From Lachnospiraceae bacterium (lineage in GTDB: Bacteria > Bacillota > Clostridia > Lachnospirales > Anaerotignaceae), in NCBI GenBank assembly GCA_910576545.1, contig CAJTKM010000002.1:1-64000 (forward strand): a DNA stretch of 64,000 nucleotides. Direction: 5' to 3'. Position numbers and translations under genes: made by a program. Under the pieces are notes generated by a model that had not been told where the DNA came from, made no database searches, and worked only from the letters and a program-made list of their open reading frames with translations. This document shows, in pieces, positions 8,698 to 17,913 of this stretch. Positions within the stretch are counted from its first letter, which is position 1. Every line of letters starts with the position of its first letter.

Positions 8698-10599
8698 TTA
8701 GAAATCCATCTCCGCATACTGCGCGTTTTCCTCAATAAAAATCTTCCTCGGTTCCACAGCGTCGCCCATAAGCATACTGAAAATCTCATCTGCCAGCACA
8801 GCGTCGTCAATCGTGACCTTCTTCAGTATCCTGTGTTCCACCGCCATAGTCGTATCGCGGAGCTGGTCAAAGTCCATTTCACCCAAACCCTTATACCTCT
8901 GGATATCCTTTATCCCTGTCCGTCCAATTTCCTGATACAACGCTTCCAGCTGGATATCGTCATACACATAGTAATGCTGTTTATTCTTCTCCACGCGGTA
9001 AAGCGGCGGCTGGGCAATATAAACCTTGCCCTCTTCAATCAGCTGCGGCATATAGCGGTAGAAGAACGTCAGGAGCAGCGTGCGGATATGCGCGCCGTCC
9101 ACGTCGGCGTCTGTCATGATGACGATTTTATGGTAACGCAGCTTTTCAATATCAAAATCCTCGGAAACACCCGTACCAAAGGCGGTAATCATATTCCGGA
9201 TTTCCTCGCTGTTGAGTATCCTGTCCAGCCTTGCTTTCTCCACATTCAGGATCTTGCCCCTCAGCGGCAGTATCGCCTGTGTCCGCGGGTCGCGCGCCTT
9301 AATCGCAGAGCCGCCCGCAGAATTCCCCTCTACAATATAAATTTCACATTCATACGGGTCGCGGCTTGTGCAGGGCGTCAGCTTGCCCGGCAGCTTATTA
9401 TTTTCCAGTCCGGTCTTTTTGCGTACCAATTCGCGCGCCTTCCTTGCCGCGTCCCTTGCGCGGGAAGCCATCATGCCCTTTTCGATGATGGTTTTGCCGA
9501 TATTCGGGTTTTCCTCCAGATAATAATTCAGGTATTCGCTCAGAACACCCTCCACGGCGTTTTTGGCTTCGCTGGTGCCCAGCTTTGCCTTTGTCTGCCC
9601 CTCAAACTGCGGGTCTTCCACCTTTATGCTGACGACGGCTGTAATGCCCTCACGCACGTCATCGCCGGAAAGTTTCTTATCCGCGTCTTTTATCACGCCA
9701 ATTTTCTTCCCGTAATCGTTCAGCGTTTTCGTCAGGCCAGATTTGAAGCCGACCAGATGCGTGCCGCCGTCAGGCGTATTGATATTGTTGACAAACGTAA
9801 ATATGCTTTCTGTATAGCCATCGTTATGCTGGAACGCCACTTCCACAAGGATACCGTCCTTTATTCCGCTGGCATAAAAAATATCGTTATAAAGCGGCTG
9901 GCGGCTCTTATTCAGGTATGTGACAAACTCCTTAATGCCGCCCTCGTAATGAAATGTGCGCTCCTGCTCTATGCCTTCCCGCCTGTCAATCAGGTTGATT
10001 TTCAGCCCCTTCGTCAGGAAAGCCGTTTCCCGCAGACGCTGTTTGAGCGTTTCATAGGAAAAAACCGTTTCCTCGAATATCGTTGCGTCCGGCAGGAAGT
10101 GGACGAATGTCCCATGTTCCTCCGTATCCCCGACCACAGTCAGCGGGGACACTACATTGCCGCGCTCATATTTCTGTTCGTGTATTTTCCCTTCTGTATA
10201 GACGCGCACAGTCAGCCAGTCAGAAAGCGCGTTTACAACAGACGCGCCTACGCCATGCAGGCCGCCGGAAACCTTGTAGCCCCCGCCGCCGAACTTACCG
10301 CCCGCGTGCAGTATGGTAAAAACGACCTCAACCGCAGGCAGACCCTTCTGCTGCTGTATGCCGACAGGGATACCCCTGCCGTTATCCCTGACGGAAATAG
10401 AGTTATCCGGATGTATCGTCACCGTAATTTCACTGCAATGGCCCGCCAGAGCCTCATCTACCGAATTATCTACGATTTCATAAACCAGATGGTGTAGGCC
10501 CTTTTCGCTTGTGGAACCAATATACATGCCCGGGCGCTTCCGGACAGCCTCCAAACCTTCCAACACCTGGATTTGATTTTCGTTATATTCCGCTGACAC
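8698..10599 (-). CDS. gyrB: DNA gyrase subunit B
   Basis: The 633-residue ATPase subunit of gyrase. I place the start at the GTG at 10599 ([29 protein letters not shown]), preceded by GAAAGGAGAGG; the upstream extension in the open frame looks non-coding. GHKL ATPase motifs are present ([39 protein letters not shown]). The TOPRIM domain shows EGNSAGGSA and [18 protein letters not shown], and the C-terminal GyrA-binding segment QRYKGLGEM. The usual partner order recF-gyrB-gyrA is broken here: recF lies about 25 kb away. A SigA-type promoter is visible 345-380 bases upstream. Confidence 0.97.
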   Translation of the reverse strand: MSAEYNENQIQVLEGLEAVRKRPGMYIGSTSEKGLHHLVYEIVDNSVDEALAGHCSEITVTIHPDNSISVRDNGRGIPVGIQQQKGLPAVEVVFTILHAGGKFGGGGYKVSGGLHGVGASVVNALSDWLTVRVYTEGKIHEQKYERGNVVSPLTVVGDTEEHGTFVHFLPDATIFEETVFSYETLKQRLRETAFLTKGLKINLIDRREGIEQERTFHYEGGIKEFVTYLNKSRQPLYNDIFYASGIKDGILVEVAFQHNDGYTESIFTFVNNINTPDGGTHLVGFKSGLTKTLNDYGKKIGVIKDADKKLSGDDVREGITAVVSIKVEDPQFEGQTKAKLGTSEAKNAVEGVLSEYLNYYLEENPNIGKTIIEKGMMASRARDAARKARELVRKKTGLENNKLPGKLTPCTSRDPYECEIYIVEGNSAGGSAIKARDPRTQAILPLRGKILNVEKARLDRILNSEEIRNMITAFGTGVSEDFDIEKLRYHKIVIMTDADVDGAHIRTLLLTFFYRYMPQLIEEGKVYIAQPPLYRVEKNKQHYYVYDDIQLEALYQEIGRTGIKDIQRYKGLGEMDFDQLRDTTMAVEHRILKKVTIDDAVLADEIFSMLMGDAVEPRKIFIEENAQYAEMDF

Positions 10600-10950
10600 C
10601 AAATCCTCTCCTTTCAAAGTTCTCAGGGTGCTGTCTCTGCTCAATGCACCCCATTCCCGCGAACCTTTCAGCATTTTTTTGACAGAAAACGTTAATGGGC
10701 AAGACTGACGTTTTGCCGATATTACCTCCGCTTGGCAAGGGTATATACAGCTGAAAAGCGTGTATCCCCTTATCAAGGGAAGGTATCATAAACAGAGCAG
10801 ATTTGCCTTGTCTGCTGTTCTTTTCCTTATCAGGCGGAAACAATCTTTTCAAAACAAAAAAGAAATCCTGTGCGCTTTTTTAGAAATTCAGCAAAAGCAA
10901 GCGCGTGAGCAGTCTTTCCTTTCTAAAAACCCAAAAATCTTATCGTTTTG

Positions 10951-10979
10951 ATTATACCATATTTTGTCTTTGCCGACAA
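10951..10979 (-). promoter_or_regulatory. SigA-type promoter for gyrB
   Basis: Reading leftward, -35 TTGTCG (10974-10979), a 17-base spacer and a perfect -10 TATAAT (10951-10956). It implies a leader of about 345 bases before the gyrB start, in which I see no convincing ORF; the leader length is unusual for gyrB. Confidence 0.75.
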
Positions 10980-11111
10980 GCGCAAAGTATTGATTTCACA
11001 ACATTTTTTAAGGATTTCGGCAGTATTTTTCAAAATTTTCCTACCTTATAAATTAAACAGTTTAGAAATGGGGCAGAAAGGGAGGAAATCCTCATTCAGG
11101 CGGGACTTTTG

Positions 11112-11140
11112 TTGACTTTCCCCCTGCAAAGTGCTATGCT
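11112..11140 (+). promoter_or_regulatory. SigA-type promoter for the small membrane protein/capA pair
   Basis: -35 TTGACT (11112-11117), 17-base spacer, -10 TATGCT (11135-11140), 38 bases upstream of the ATG at 11179. Confidence 0.7.
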
Positions 11141-11178
11141 TATCAGAAAGAAGGACAAATGTACATGGGGGTTATGAG

Positions 11179-11466
11179 ATGGGTTTTGATATTGATTTTA
11201 TGCTGGAACTCGGAAAAACACTTTCGCTCCTGTTCGTCATCATATTCATTGAGGGTGTGATTTCCGGCAGACCGGACGGAAAATGGCCGGGGCTGCTTTT
11301 CGCATCTTTCATCGGTGTGATTTCCATTATCGTGTGGGCAGTTTCCCGCTCTTTCCAGTATTTCCTGTTTATGCTGGTGCCGACGGCTATTTGCTTTTTT
11401 GTGTATTACATATCCAGAAGGAATGTAGCAAAAGGGCTGGGCTATCATCCAGAGGAGGAAGAATAA
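11179..11466 (+). CDS. Small membrane protein of unknown function
   Basis: A 95-residue protein starting MGFDIDFMLELGKTLSLLFV; the ATG at 11179 is preceded by GGGGGTTATGAG. Three hydrophobic segments are visible (roughly residues 9-24, 33-50 and 55-75), then a charged tail RRNVAKGLGYHPEEEE. I do not recognise a family. It lies 53 bases upstream of the CapA-like lipoprotein gene, with a hairpin in between, so the two may be transcribed together with partial termination. Confidence 0.6.
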   Translation: MGFDIDFMLELGKTLSLLFVIIFIEGVISGRPDGKWPGLLFASFIGVISIIVWAVSRSFQYFLFMLVPTAICFFVYYISRRNVAKGLGYHPEEEE

Positions 11467-11471
11467 CCATG

Positions 11472-11509
11472 CGGCAGGTACGGACTTTTTCCGCCTGCCG
11501 TTTCTTTTT
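11472..11509 (+). terminator. Hairpin with T-rich tail between small membrane gene and capA-like gene
   Basis: Stem CGGCAGG (11472-11478) with CCTGCCG (11494-11500), followed by TTTCTTTTT. It looks like a rho-independent terminator or attenuator, and it sits directly before the capA ribosome-binding site. Confidence 0.55.
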
Positions 11510-11518
11510 GGAGGGATT

Positions 11519-12706
11519 ATGATGGTTCATAAAAAACAACTCTTTGCCCTGCTTTTATCCATGTTGCCGCTGACCGGCTGCGGCACGAATCAGCCAATGT
11601 TTACAGCGGAGGCAGGGGCACAGTCACCAACTGTGAAAACAGTGACATTTGCGGTAGTCGGGGATATCATGGTACACGACTATCAATATAACGAATCCTT
11701 TGACCAGGCAACGGGGACATATGACTTTATGCACAATTTTCAGGATATGAAGCAGTATTTTGAAGGGCGGGATATCGTCCTGGGCAATCTGGAACTGACA
11801 TTCGGCGGACCCGACCGCCCCTATTCCTCCTTCCCCTGCTTCAATACGCCTGACAGCTTTCTGGACGCTGTGAAGGACGCAGGCTTTAACCTGTTGACAA
11901 CAGCGAACAACCACAGCATGGATACAGGCAAAGCAGGCGTCATCCGCACGCTGGACAAGCTGGATGAATACGGTATCCAGCATTTTGGGACAAACCGTTC
12001 CCAGCAGGAGCAGGACACCATACTTTACAAAGACGTGAATGGACTGCGCTTTGCCTTCCTGTCCTATACCTATGGCACGAACGGCATACCCATGCCCGAA
12101 CCATACCTTGTGAACCTCATTGATAATGACCGCATGGTACGGCAAATCAGCGAAGCGCGGGAAAATGCGGATGTTGTGGTCGTCATGCCGCATATGGGCA
12201 ACGAATATGAATCCACCCCGCGGCAGGTATTTGTAGACTGGGCTGACCTGATGTTTGCGTCAGGCGCAGATATCGTGCTTGCCAGCCATCCGCACGTTTT
12301 ACAGCGCATGGAATACCGCAAGCTGAACCATGGCGATGGGGAACATGACGGCTTTATCATCTATTCCCTTGGGAATTTCATATCCTCCCAGACAACGCCG
12401 CCCCGAAACGCCAGCATCGTTCTGCACCTGACCGTTGAAAAAGTCGGAAATGAACCGCCAAATGTGCGCGAAGTTTCATTTGTACCAATCTGGACACAGT
12501 TCCGCAGTGCGGCAGATGTAAACCATTTTGTAGTGCGCAGTGTTTATGAAATGCTGAGCCTGCCCCAGCCTGAACTGGACCAGACCGTCCGCAGAAAGGA
12601 CCAGAACCGCCTGCGCGAAATCCATAAGGAAACCGCCTGTTTCCTGCTGGACAGGGATATTCCGCTGGAGGAAATGCAGGAAGAATATGTTTTCCCTAAA
12701 CCGTAA
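11519..12706 (+). CDS. CapA-family (PGA_cap) lipoprotein, calcineurin-like fold
   Basis: A 395-residue exported lipoprotein: a short charged N-terminus, a hydrophobic stretch and a lipobox LTGC around residue 20. The body matches the PGA_cap family, with metallophosphoesterase-like motifs GDIMVHD, LGNLELTFGG, TTANNHSMDTGKAG, MPHMGNEYE, ASHPHVLQ and YSLGNFISSQ. Relatives include CapA/PgsA involved in poly-gamma-glutamate or capsule synthesis, but many family members occur outside such operons. No capB/capC gene is nearby, so the substrate is unknown. The start has GGAGG; a second ATG immediately follows the first. Confidence 0.85.
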   Translation: MMVHKKQLFALLLSMLPLTGCGTNQPMFTAEAGAQSPTVKTVTFAVVGDIMVHDYQYNESFDQATGTYDFMHNFQDMKQYFEGRDIVLGNLELTFGGPDRPYSSFPCFNTPDSFLDAVKDAGFNLLTTANNHSMDTGKAGVIRTLDKLDEYGIQHFGTNRSQQEQDTILYKDVNGLRFAFLSYTYGTNGIPMPEPYLVNLIDNDRMVRQISEARENADVVVVMPHMGNEYESTPRQVFVDWADLMFASGADIVLASHPHVLQRMEYRKLNHGDGEHDGFIIYSLGNFISSQTTPPRNASIVLHLTVEKVGNEPPNVREVSFVPIWTQFRSAADVNHFVVRSVYEMLSLPQPELDQTVRRKDQNRLREIHKETACFLLDRDIPLEEMQEEYVFPKP

Positions 12707-12794
12707 AAATGTGCTTGTTTTATAATTAACAAAGTGGTATACTGAGAAGCAATAACAGGATATTTTAAAAACCAACAAATTTTTATATAAATTC

Positions 12795-12880
12795 AGACCC
12801 CAGCCGCATATTATGCGGCTGAAATCGGGTTAAGGGGCTTGCCCCTTGCGGGTGGTTGAGGGCAGAGCCCTCAAGGTCTT
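12795..12880. repeat. Modular palindromic repeat
   Basis: Contains the hairpin CCGCATATTATGCGG, then AAGGGGCTTGCCCCTT and GAGGGCAGAGCCCTC. Identical or near-identical modules recur around 38580, 41040, 41870 and 62820. It occupies most of the space between the capA-like gene and the GntR-type regulator. Confidence 0.7.
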
Positions 12881-12931
12881 TTGGTCTTTATGCTTTTTCG
12901 TTCTGCAGTAAAAGAAAAGGGGGAATTTACA

Positions 12932-13663
12932 ATGGCGGAAACGGATTACCTTATGGAAAACGTTGCCTCTTTGCGGAAGGATTTGGGGAAAAATAATATC
13001 TCGCAGAATTTGTTCCAGCGTTTTAAGGAATTGATTATCTCCGGTCAGCTGCCCGCGGGCTATATGCTGCCAAATGAAAACGTTGTCAGCGAAATGCTGG
13101 GAGTTGGCAGAAGTACCCTGCGCGAAGCCTATACCGCTCTGGCTGTATTCGGCTTTATTCAACGTTCCAAAGCCGGCACGTTTATCAACCAAATCGACAA
13201 TATCGTTAATATTGCGCCGTTCAGCATCACTGTCGAAAACTCTGACCTGAGCGACCTTTTGGAGTTCCGTTATATGCTGGAGGGCGAAACGGCAAACTAC
13301 GCTGCCAAACGCGCCACCCCTGAGGATATTTCCCAGCTGGAATATTCCTATGGGAAAATGATTGAATTCCGCCATGACGTCAACCAGTTTGTAGATTATG
13401 ATGCAATGTTCCATATGCAGGTTTCCGCGGCTACGCATAATAAACTGCTGATGAGTACCATGATTGCCGCAAAGGATTCTTTTGAAAAGGGTATCCGTCT
13501 TTCCCTGCGCGAATCCCTCACGCAGAACCCGCGCGTTATTGATGTTACGATAGAACTTCATGGAAAAATCATAGAAGCCATAAAAAACGGAGATTACCAG
13601 ACCGCTTACACCGCTATGCGGGAGCATATTTCTTATGTAAATCTGACAGTAAAATATGGCTGA
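12932..13663 (+). CDS. GntR-family transcriptional regulator with FCD domain
   Basis: A 243-residue regulator starting MAETDYLMENVASLRKDLGK (ATG at 12932 after AAAGGGGG). Residues about 20-90 form a GntR winged helix (LIISGQLPAGYMLPNENVVSEMLGVGRSTLREAYTALAVFGFIQRSKAGTFI, read in segments). The rest is a FadR-C/FCD ligand-binding domain, with metal-site candidates in DYDAMFHMQVSAATHN and REHISYVN. Members sense small organic acids such as gluconate, lactate or pyruvate. No catabolic operon lies next to it, so the ligand and targets cannot be inferred here. Confidence 0.88.
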   Translation: MAETDYLMENVASLRKDLGKNNISQNLFQRFKELIISGQLPAGYMLPNENVVSEMLGVGRSTLREAYTALAVFGFIQRSKAGTFINQIDNIVNIAPFSITVENSDLSDLLEFRYMLEGETANYAAKRATPEDISQLEYSYGKMIEFRHDVNQFVDYDAMFHMQVSAATHNKLLMSTMIAAKDSFEKGIRLSLRESLTQNPRVIDVTIELHGKIIEAIKNGDYQTAYTAMREHISYVNLTVKYG

Positions 13664-13773
13664 ATCAAAACCACCCGTTGCAGGCATTTGACTTATGAAA
13701 ACAACCGAAAAGAAAAATTTATTTTCTTAAGTCAAGCCGCCTTTCATCGGGTTCTTTTGGTTCCAGCACAGTA

Positions 13774-13936
13774 AGAGCCTATCCCGAAATAAGGCATATG
13801 CAGATTGCACCGTCAGATTTTTCGGCAGACACGGAGATTTTTTGCAGGCGTGCTGGGAGGCACGGCAAGAAAAAGCAACAAAGTCTGCCGGAAAAGATGC
13901 AGGCAAGCTGTTGTGGATTATTTCGGGATAGGCTCT
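13774..13936. mobile_element. MITE-like element with 19-bp terminal inverted repeats
   Basis: A 163-bp unit with perfect 19-bp ends (AGAGCCTATCCCGAAATAA at 13774-13792, complement at 13918-13936) and no coding capacity. The inner flank CATATGCAGATTGCA resembles that of the 59-bp element at 50894-50952 (ATATGTGCAGATTGCA). TTTGCAGGCGTGC and TCTGCCGGAAA inside it are shared with the 213-bp element at 55894-56106. These similarities suggest a family of small non-autonomous elements. No clear target-site duplication was found. Confidence 0.7.
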
Positions 13937-14264
13937 AATCTTTTTCCCTCCCTTCTCTTGTCAGGGACAACAGCTGTCGCCTGCCCTTGCTGCAAGGCTT
14001 TCCTCCTCGCCAACCAACTGTTTCGGGGCCTTTTATGATGCGGCTGATTCCGTCCCGTTGCAGTCCCATTCCCTTTTTTATTACAGTTCAGCAAAATTAC
14101 TTTCCCTTTGTCAATCATATTATTTGCTTCAGGCAATTTTTTCAGCGGTACGGCAGGAAATCCCGCAATCACAGCTCAAAGGCTGATACTGCTTGCTTTT
14201 CCTGTATTTTTATGCTAAAGTTTTGGGTATATGAGAAGTACCAGAAACATGAAAAGATATCAGG

Positions 14265-14432
14265 CTGTCAAAAAACCTGCTTCCGTATCGTGAAAGGTTC
14301 GCGAAACAAACGGCTTAGAACGAGTCCCTTCATACCGCCAGCCCCTTAAAAAGGCTTCGTATAGCAGGGCCCGCTGTTGCCACAACCACAGAGCGGATAC
14401 GCGGAAGGCGAAGCCTGAAACTTTTTTGACAG
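14265..14432. repeat. Second inverted-repeat-bounded segment upstream of argS
   Basis: Ends CTGTCAAAAAA (14265-14275) and TTTTTTGACAG (14422-14432) are perfect complements. Internal hairpin arms AGGCTTCG/CGAAGCCT lie at about 14352 and 14408. It may be another small mobile element or a structured leader. With the previous element it fills the 850-bp gap before argS, in which I see no gene. Confidence 0.4.
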
Positions 14433-14467
14433 ACTGAAGATACGTCTTATTTATATTACAAACGGAA

Positions 14468-14504
14468 CAGGAAACGCATTTGCCTGCCGTTCCGTTATAC
14501 AGGA
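14468..14504 (+). promoter_or_regulatory. Hairpin just upstream of the argS ribosome-binding site
   Basis: Inverted repeat AACGGAAC/GTTCCGTT with adjacent AGG/CCT pairing, ending about ten bases before the argS start. It could influence translation or stop read-through. I found no T-box antiterminator consensus here, so tRNA-sensing is not supported. Confidence 0.4.
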
Positions 14505-14513
14505 GGAAAAAAC

Positions 14514-16214
14514 ATGGATTTTAAGTTTGAAATCGCAAAACTACTGGCAGATGCCGCCGGAATTTCCCCGGAAGATGCCGTAGCAGCTGTGGAAGTGCCT
14601 GCCAATAAGGCAATGGGGGATTACGCTTTCCCCTGTTTTCGTCTGGCAAAAACCTTTCGCAAGGCTCCGCCGCTGATTGCACAGGAATTGATTGCAAAAT
14701 TGGAACAGCCCGCCTTTCTTTCGAAAATGGAAGTCGTTGGGGCTTATGTAAACTTTTTTCTGGATAAAGGCGTATATGCCGAGCAGATATTGCGCCGCGT
14801 ACTGTCTGAAAAAGAAAACTATGGCAAAAGCGATATTGGCAAAGGCAAAACCATTGTTATCGACTATTCCTCCCCGAATATCGCAAAGCCCTTTCATGTC
14901 GGCCATCTGCGTTCGACTGTAATCGGCAACGCCATTTATAAAATTTATGAAGAACTGGGCTATCATTGTGTCGGCATAAACCATCTGGGCGACTGGGGCA
15001 CGCAGTTCGGCAAACTCATCGTTGCCTACAAAAACTGGGGCAGCAAAGAAGCCGTTGAACGTGACGGCATACAGGAACTGATGCGGATTTATGTGAAATT
15101 CCATGACGAGGCAGAACACGCCTCCGCATTAGAAGATGAGGCGCGGCTTTGGTTTGTAAAAATGCAGGACGGTGACGAGGAAGCCCTTTCCCTCTGGAAA
15201 TGGTTTTATGACATCAGCATAAAAGAATTTGAACGCGTCTATAATATGCTTGGCGTTAAATTTGACGCATATACCGGCGAAAGTTTTTATAATGATAAAA
15301 TGGCTCCTGTTGTGGAAGAATTGAAGCAGAAACAGCTGCTGAAGGAAAGCGAAGGCGCAATGATTGTGGATTTGGAGGATAAGAACATGCCTCCCTGCCT
15401 GATTATCCGTAAAGACGGAGGCACGCTTTATGCCACAAGGGATATTACTGCCGCGCTTTACCGCAAAAAAACATACAATTTTGACAAGTGTGTCTATCTG
15501 ACCGCACTTGACCAGAATCTGCATTTTGCACAATGGTTTGAAGTCATTCATAAAATGGGCTACGACTGGTACCAGAATTTGATTCATGTACCCTTCGGTC
15601 TTGTCAGTCTGGACAGTGGCAAACTTTCCACGCGGCATGGAAACGTTGTGCTGATGGAGGAACTGCTCAACCAGGCAATCAGCGAAACGAAAAAAATCAT
15701 CGAGGAGAAAAACCCCGACCTTGCGGATAAAGAAAATGTTGCAAAACAGGTCGGTATTGGCGCAGTTATTTTCAATGACCTCTACAACACCCGTATTAAG
15801 GACGTTGTATTCTCCTGGGAACGCATGCTGAACTTTGACGGTGAAACAGGTCCCTATGTGCAGTATACGCATACACGTGCGTGCAGCATTTTGCGCCGTG
15901 CGGAAGAACTGCCCACAGCCGATGCACAGATTGATTTCAGCACGCTTTCTGACGAAGTTTCTTTGGACGTCTGCAAGCTTTTGGAGGCATTCCCCGCAAA
16001 AATTTCCGATGCGGCAGACAAACTGGAACCTTCTGTTGTCACACGCCATCTTGTCGCAATCGCACAGGCGTTCAATAAATTTTACCATGATAACCCGATT
16101 TTGAGCAGTGAACCGGCAACAAGACAGGCGCGTTTGGCTGTCGTACTTGCTGTAGAAAATGTATTAAAAGAAGGTCTGCGTCTTTTGGGCATTGACGCTC
16201 CCGAACAGATGTGA
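14514..16214 (+). CDS. argS: Arginine-tRNA ligase
   Basis: A 566-residue class I aminoacyl-tRNA synthetase that charges tRNA-Arg. Visible features are the N-terminal Add1 domain (VAVEVPANKAMGDYAFPCF), the HIGH-equivalent HVGH in SPNIAKPFHVGHLRSTVIGN, the Arg-specific GDWGTQFG, the relaxed KMSKS-equivalent KLSTRHGN, and a C-terminal DALR anticodon-binding domain (YVQYTHTRACSILRRAE to FNKFYHDNPIL). The start follows AGGAGG. The stop codon lies 20 bases before the lipid kinase gene, suggesting an operon. Confidence 0.96.
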   Translation: MDFKFEIAKLLADAAGISPEDAVAAVEVPANKAMGDYAFPCFRLAKTFRKAPPLIAQELIAKLEQPAFLSKMEVVGAYVNFFLDKGVYAEQILRRVLSEKENYGKSDIGKGKTIVIDYSSPNIAKPFHVGHLRSTVIGNAIYKIYEELGYHCVGINHLGDWGTQFGKLIVAYKNWGSKEAVERDGIQELMRIYVKFHDEAEHASALEDEARLWFVKMQDGDEEALSLWKWFYDISIKEFERVYNMLGVKFDAYTGESFYNDKMAPVVEELKQKQLLKESEGAMIVDLEDKNMPPCLIIRKDGGTLYATRDITAALYRKKTYNFDKCVYLTALDQNLHFAQWFEVIHKMGYDWYQNLIHVPFGLVSLDSGKLSTRHGNVVLMEELLNQAISETKKIIEEKNPDLADKENVAKQVGIGAVIFNDLYNTRIKDVVFSWERMLNFDGETGPYVQYTHTRACSILRRAEELPTADAQIDFSTLSDEVSLDVCKLLEAFPAKISDAADKLEPSVVTRHLVAIAQAFNKFYHDNPILSSEPATRQARLAVVLAVENVLKEGLRLLGIDAPEQM

Positions 16215-16234
16215 TACGGAAAGGGGCTGTTGTG

Positions 16235-17146
16235 ATGAAAAAGTTGAAATTGATTTATAATCCTTTTTCCGGCAACAAGAGCTTTAAGTTTGACTTAGAC
16301 GTCTGCATCGGAATTTTTCAGGAGGGCGGCTATGAGGTTCATCCCTTCCGTACCCTCTCCCCCGGTGATATCGAAAAACATATTGCACAGATGCCCGCTG
16401 ATTATGACATTATCGTTGCCTCCGGCGGTGACGGTACCGTAAACATTGTACTCAACGCGCTGATGCGGCGCGGGCTGCACATCCCTCTGGGAATCATTCC
16501 CTCCGGCACAGCAAACGATTTTGCGACCCATCTTGGGCTGAAAAGCGGCAAGGTAGAGGAATGCTGCCGCACCATTGTGCAGACAGAGCCTGTTGACATT
16601 GACCTTGGTGTTGTAAACGGCAATATTTTCTTTATTAATGTTTGTGCGGGCGGTTTGCTGACGAATGTTTCACAAACGGTAGACAAGGATGTGAAAAATG
16701 CCCTTGGCAGCCTCTCCTATTATCTGAAAGGTGTGGAGCAGCTGCCAAGTTTTCATAAAATCCCTTTCCGCATCACCACAAGCCATGAAGTCATAGAGGA
16801 AAACCTCTATCTTTATATGATAATGAACAGCACAGGCACCGGCGGCTTTACCAGGCTCTCCCCCGAGGCTTCCGTAACAGACGGCATGTTTGAATTGATT
16901 GCAATCCGCGGACGCTCCCTGATAGAGCTTTCGCCTGTGTTCCTGAAAATGCTTTCCGGCGACCATATCCGCGACCATAAAAATATTTTGTATCTTCGGG
17001 ACGATTATTTTAAGATTGAATGTCTGGATGAGAATTTTAAGATAATGGAGTCTACCGTAGATGGAGAGATGGGGCCCAAAATGCCATTTGAAGTGCGTGT
17101 TTTGCCGAGGGCGTTGCCTGTGTTTGGCAGGTTTTATGAAAAATAA
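16235..17146 (+). CDS. Diacylglycerol-kinase-family lipid kinase (YegS/DgkB-like)
   Basis: A 303-residue protein starting MKKLKLIYNPFSGNK (ATG at 16235 after AAAGGGG; a GTG overlapping the argS stop is also open). The DAGK catalytic domain is clear: IYNPFSGNK, VASGGDGTVNIVLNAL (nucleotide-binding GGDGT) and GIIPSGTANDFATHLGL. The C-terminal half carries NSTGTGGFTRLSPEASVTDGMFELI, typical of this family. It probably phosphorylates diacylglycerol or a related lipid at the inner membrane face. It follows argS closely, though a functional link is not evident. Confidence 0.9.
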   Translation: MKKLKLIYNPFSGNKSFKFDLDVCIGIFQEGGYEVHPFRTLSPGDIEKHIAQMPADYDIIVASGGDGTVNIVLNALMRRGLHIPLGIIPSGTANDFATHLGLKSGKVEECCRTIVQTEPVDIDLGVVNGNIFFINVCAGGLLTNVSQTVDKDVKNALGSLSYYLKGVEQLPSFHKIPFRITTSHEVIEENLYLYMIMNSTGTGGFTRLSPEASVTDGMFELIAIRGRSLIELSPVFLKMLSGDHIRDHKNILYLRDDYFKIECLDENFKIMESTVDGEMGPKMPFEVRVLPRALPVFGRFYEK

Positions 17147-17233
17147 TTTTCTTTGGGCAAAATAGCCATATGTATATTTTCTTTTCTGCGCATTTTTCTG
17201 AATAAAAGTAAAATCTTTTATCAGAATTTTGGT

Positions 17234-17262
17234 TTGCAAATTCCTTCTGACTTTGTTAAAAT
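17234..17262 (+). promoter_or_regulatory. SigA-type promoter upstream of the DUF2798 gene
   Basis: -35 TTGCAA (17234-17239), 17-base spacer, -10 TAAAAT (17257-17262), about 95 bases ahead of the ATG, with a terminator-like hairpin in between. Confidence 0.55.
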
Positions 17263-17299
17263 AGATTTACAAATAAAAATGTAGCGCGTAGAATGGTTC

Positions 17300-17332
17300 A
17301 GCGCAGAATCTTAAAAGATTCTGCGCTTTTTT
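17300..17332 (+). terminator. Terminator or attenuator hairpin in the DUF2798 gene leader
   Basis: Stem AGCGCAGAATC/GATTCTGCGCT (11 bp) with a TTAAAA loop, followed by TTTTTT. It lies between a promoter and the gene, so it either ends transcripts from the lipid kinase gene or attenuates this gene. Confidence 0.7.
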
Positions 17333-17355
17333 ACGCAAAAAGAAAGGATGAGAAT

Positions 17356-17865
17356 ATGAATTTTTCTTCGAAACTACCGCAAAACAAAAAGGAATTTGCA
17401 CTGTTTATGACTGTCATCTCCGTCATATCTGTCAACATCATTGCACCGCTGATTACATGCTTTGAAAGCGGTTTTCGGCTTTCTGTCTGGGCGCAGTCAC
17501 TTCAGGCAGTCCCTTTTATATGGTTGAACGTTATCGTGCTTGTCCTGCTAACCTATAAACCAGCGGAATGGCTGACAGGAAAAATTGTTTCACCTTCGGA
17601 CAGCTTTAATTCGCATATTCTGGCAAACATTCTTTGTTCCGTATTGTTGATGTCTGTTTTTTTAACCATAATCGGAACATGGATTGGTATGCGGCAAATA
17701 TCTCTTTTGCCAATTCAGCAATTTTTCTACAAATGGCCTCGAAATTTTTCTATTTCTTTTGCGGTTGAATGCTGTGTTGCACAGCCGATTGCAAGGTTTG
17801 TCATGTATAAGCTTCATCAGCTGCAAAAAACAAAAGCATTTCCTTCTGCTGTAAGAGCAAAATAA
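17356..17865 (+). CDS. DUF2798 membrane protein
   Basis: A 169-residue protein starting MNFSSKLPQNKKEFALFMTV (ATG at 17356 after AAAGGATGAG). Four hydrophobic helices are visible, in two repeats of the DUF2798 pattern: LFMTVISVISVNIIAPLITC, then a second copy around NILCSVLLMSVFLTIIGTW. The tail FVMYKLHQLQ is amphipathic. The molecular role of the family is unknown. It ends just before the first parS site. Confidence 0.75.
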   Translation: MNFSSKLPQNKKEFALFMTVISVISVNIIAPLITCFESGFRLSVWAQSLQAVPFIWLNVIVLVLLTYKPAEWLTGKIVSPSDSFNSHILANILCSVLLMSVFLTIIGTWIGMRQISLLPIQQFFYKWPRNFSISFAVECCVAQPIARFVMYKLHQLQKTKAFPSAVRAK

Positions 17866-17873
17866 AACGGCAG

Positions 17874-17889
17874 TGTTTCACGTGAAACA
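17874..17889. promoter_or_regulatory. parS site 1 (perfect ParB-binding palindrome)
   Basis: Exact match to the canonical Spo0J/ParB target TGTTTCACGTGAAACA, nine bases after the DUF2798 stop codon and upstream of parA. It nucleates ParB-CTP spreading for origin segregation. Confidence 0.95.
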
Positions 17890-17913
17890 ATATAAAACAA
17901 AAAATTTATGCAG

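Noticed and set aside
10583-10852. An 89-codon frame in the gyrB leader
   Set aside because: It begins with a TTG without a ribosome-binding site, has no recognisable content and overlaps the gyrB start.
14437-14513. A T-box or tRNA-sensing leader for argS
   Set aside because: The antiterminator consensus is absent; only a simple hairpin is seen.
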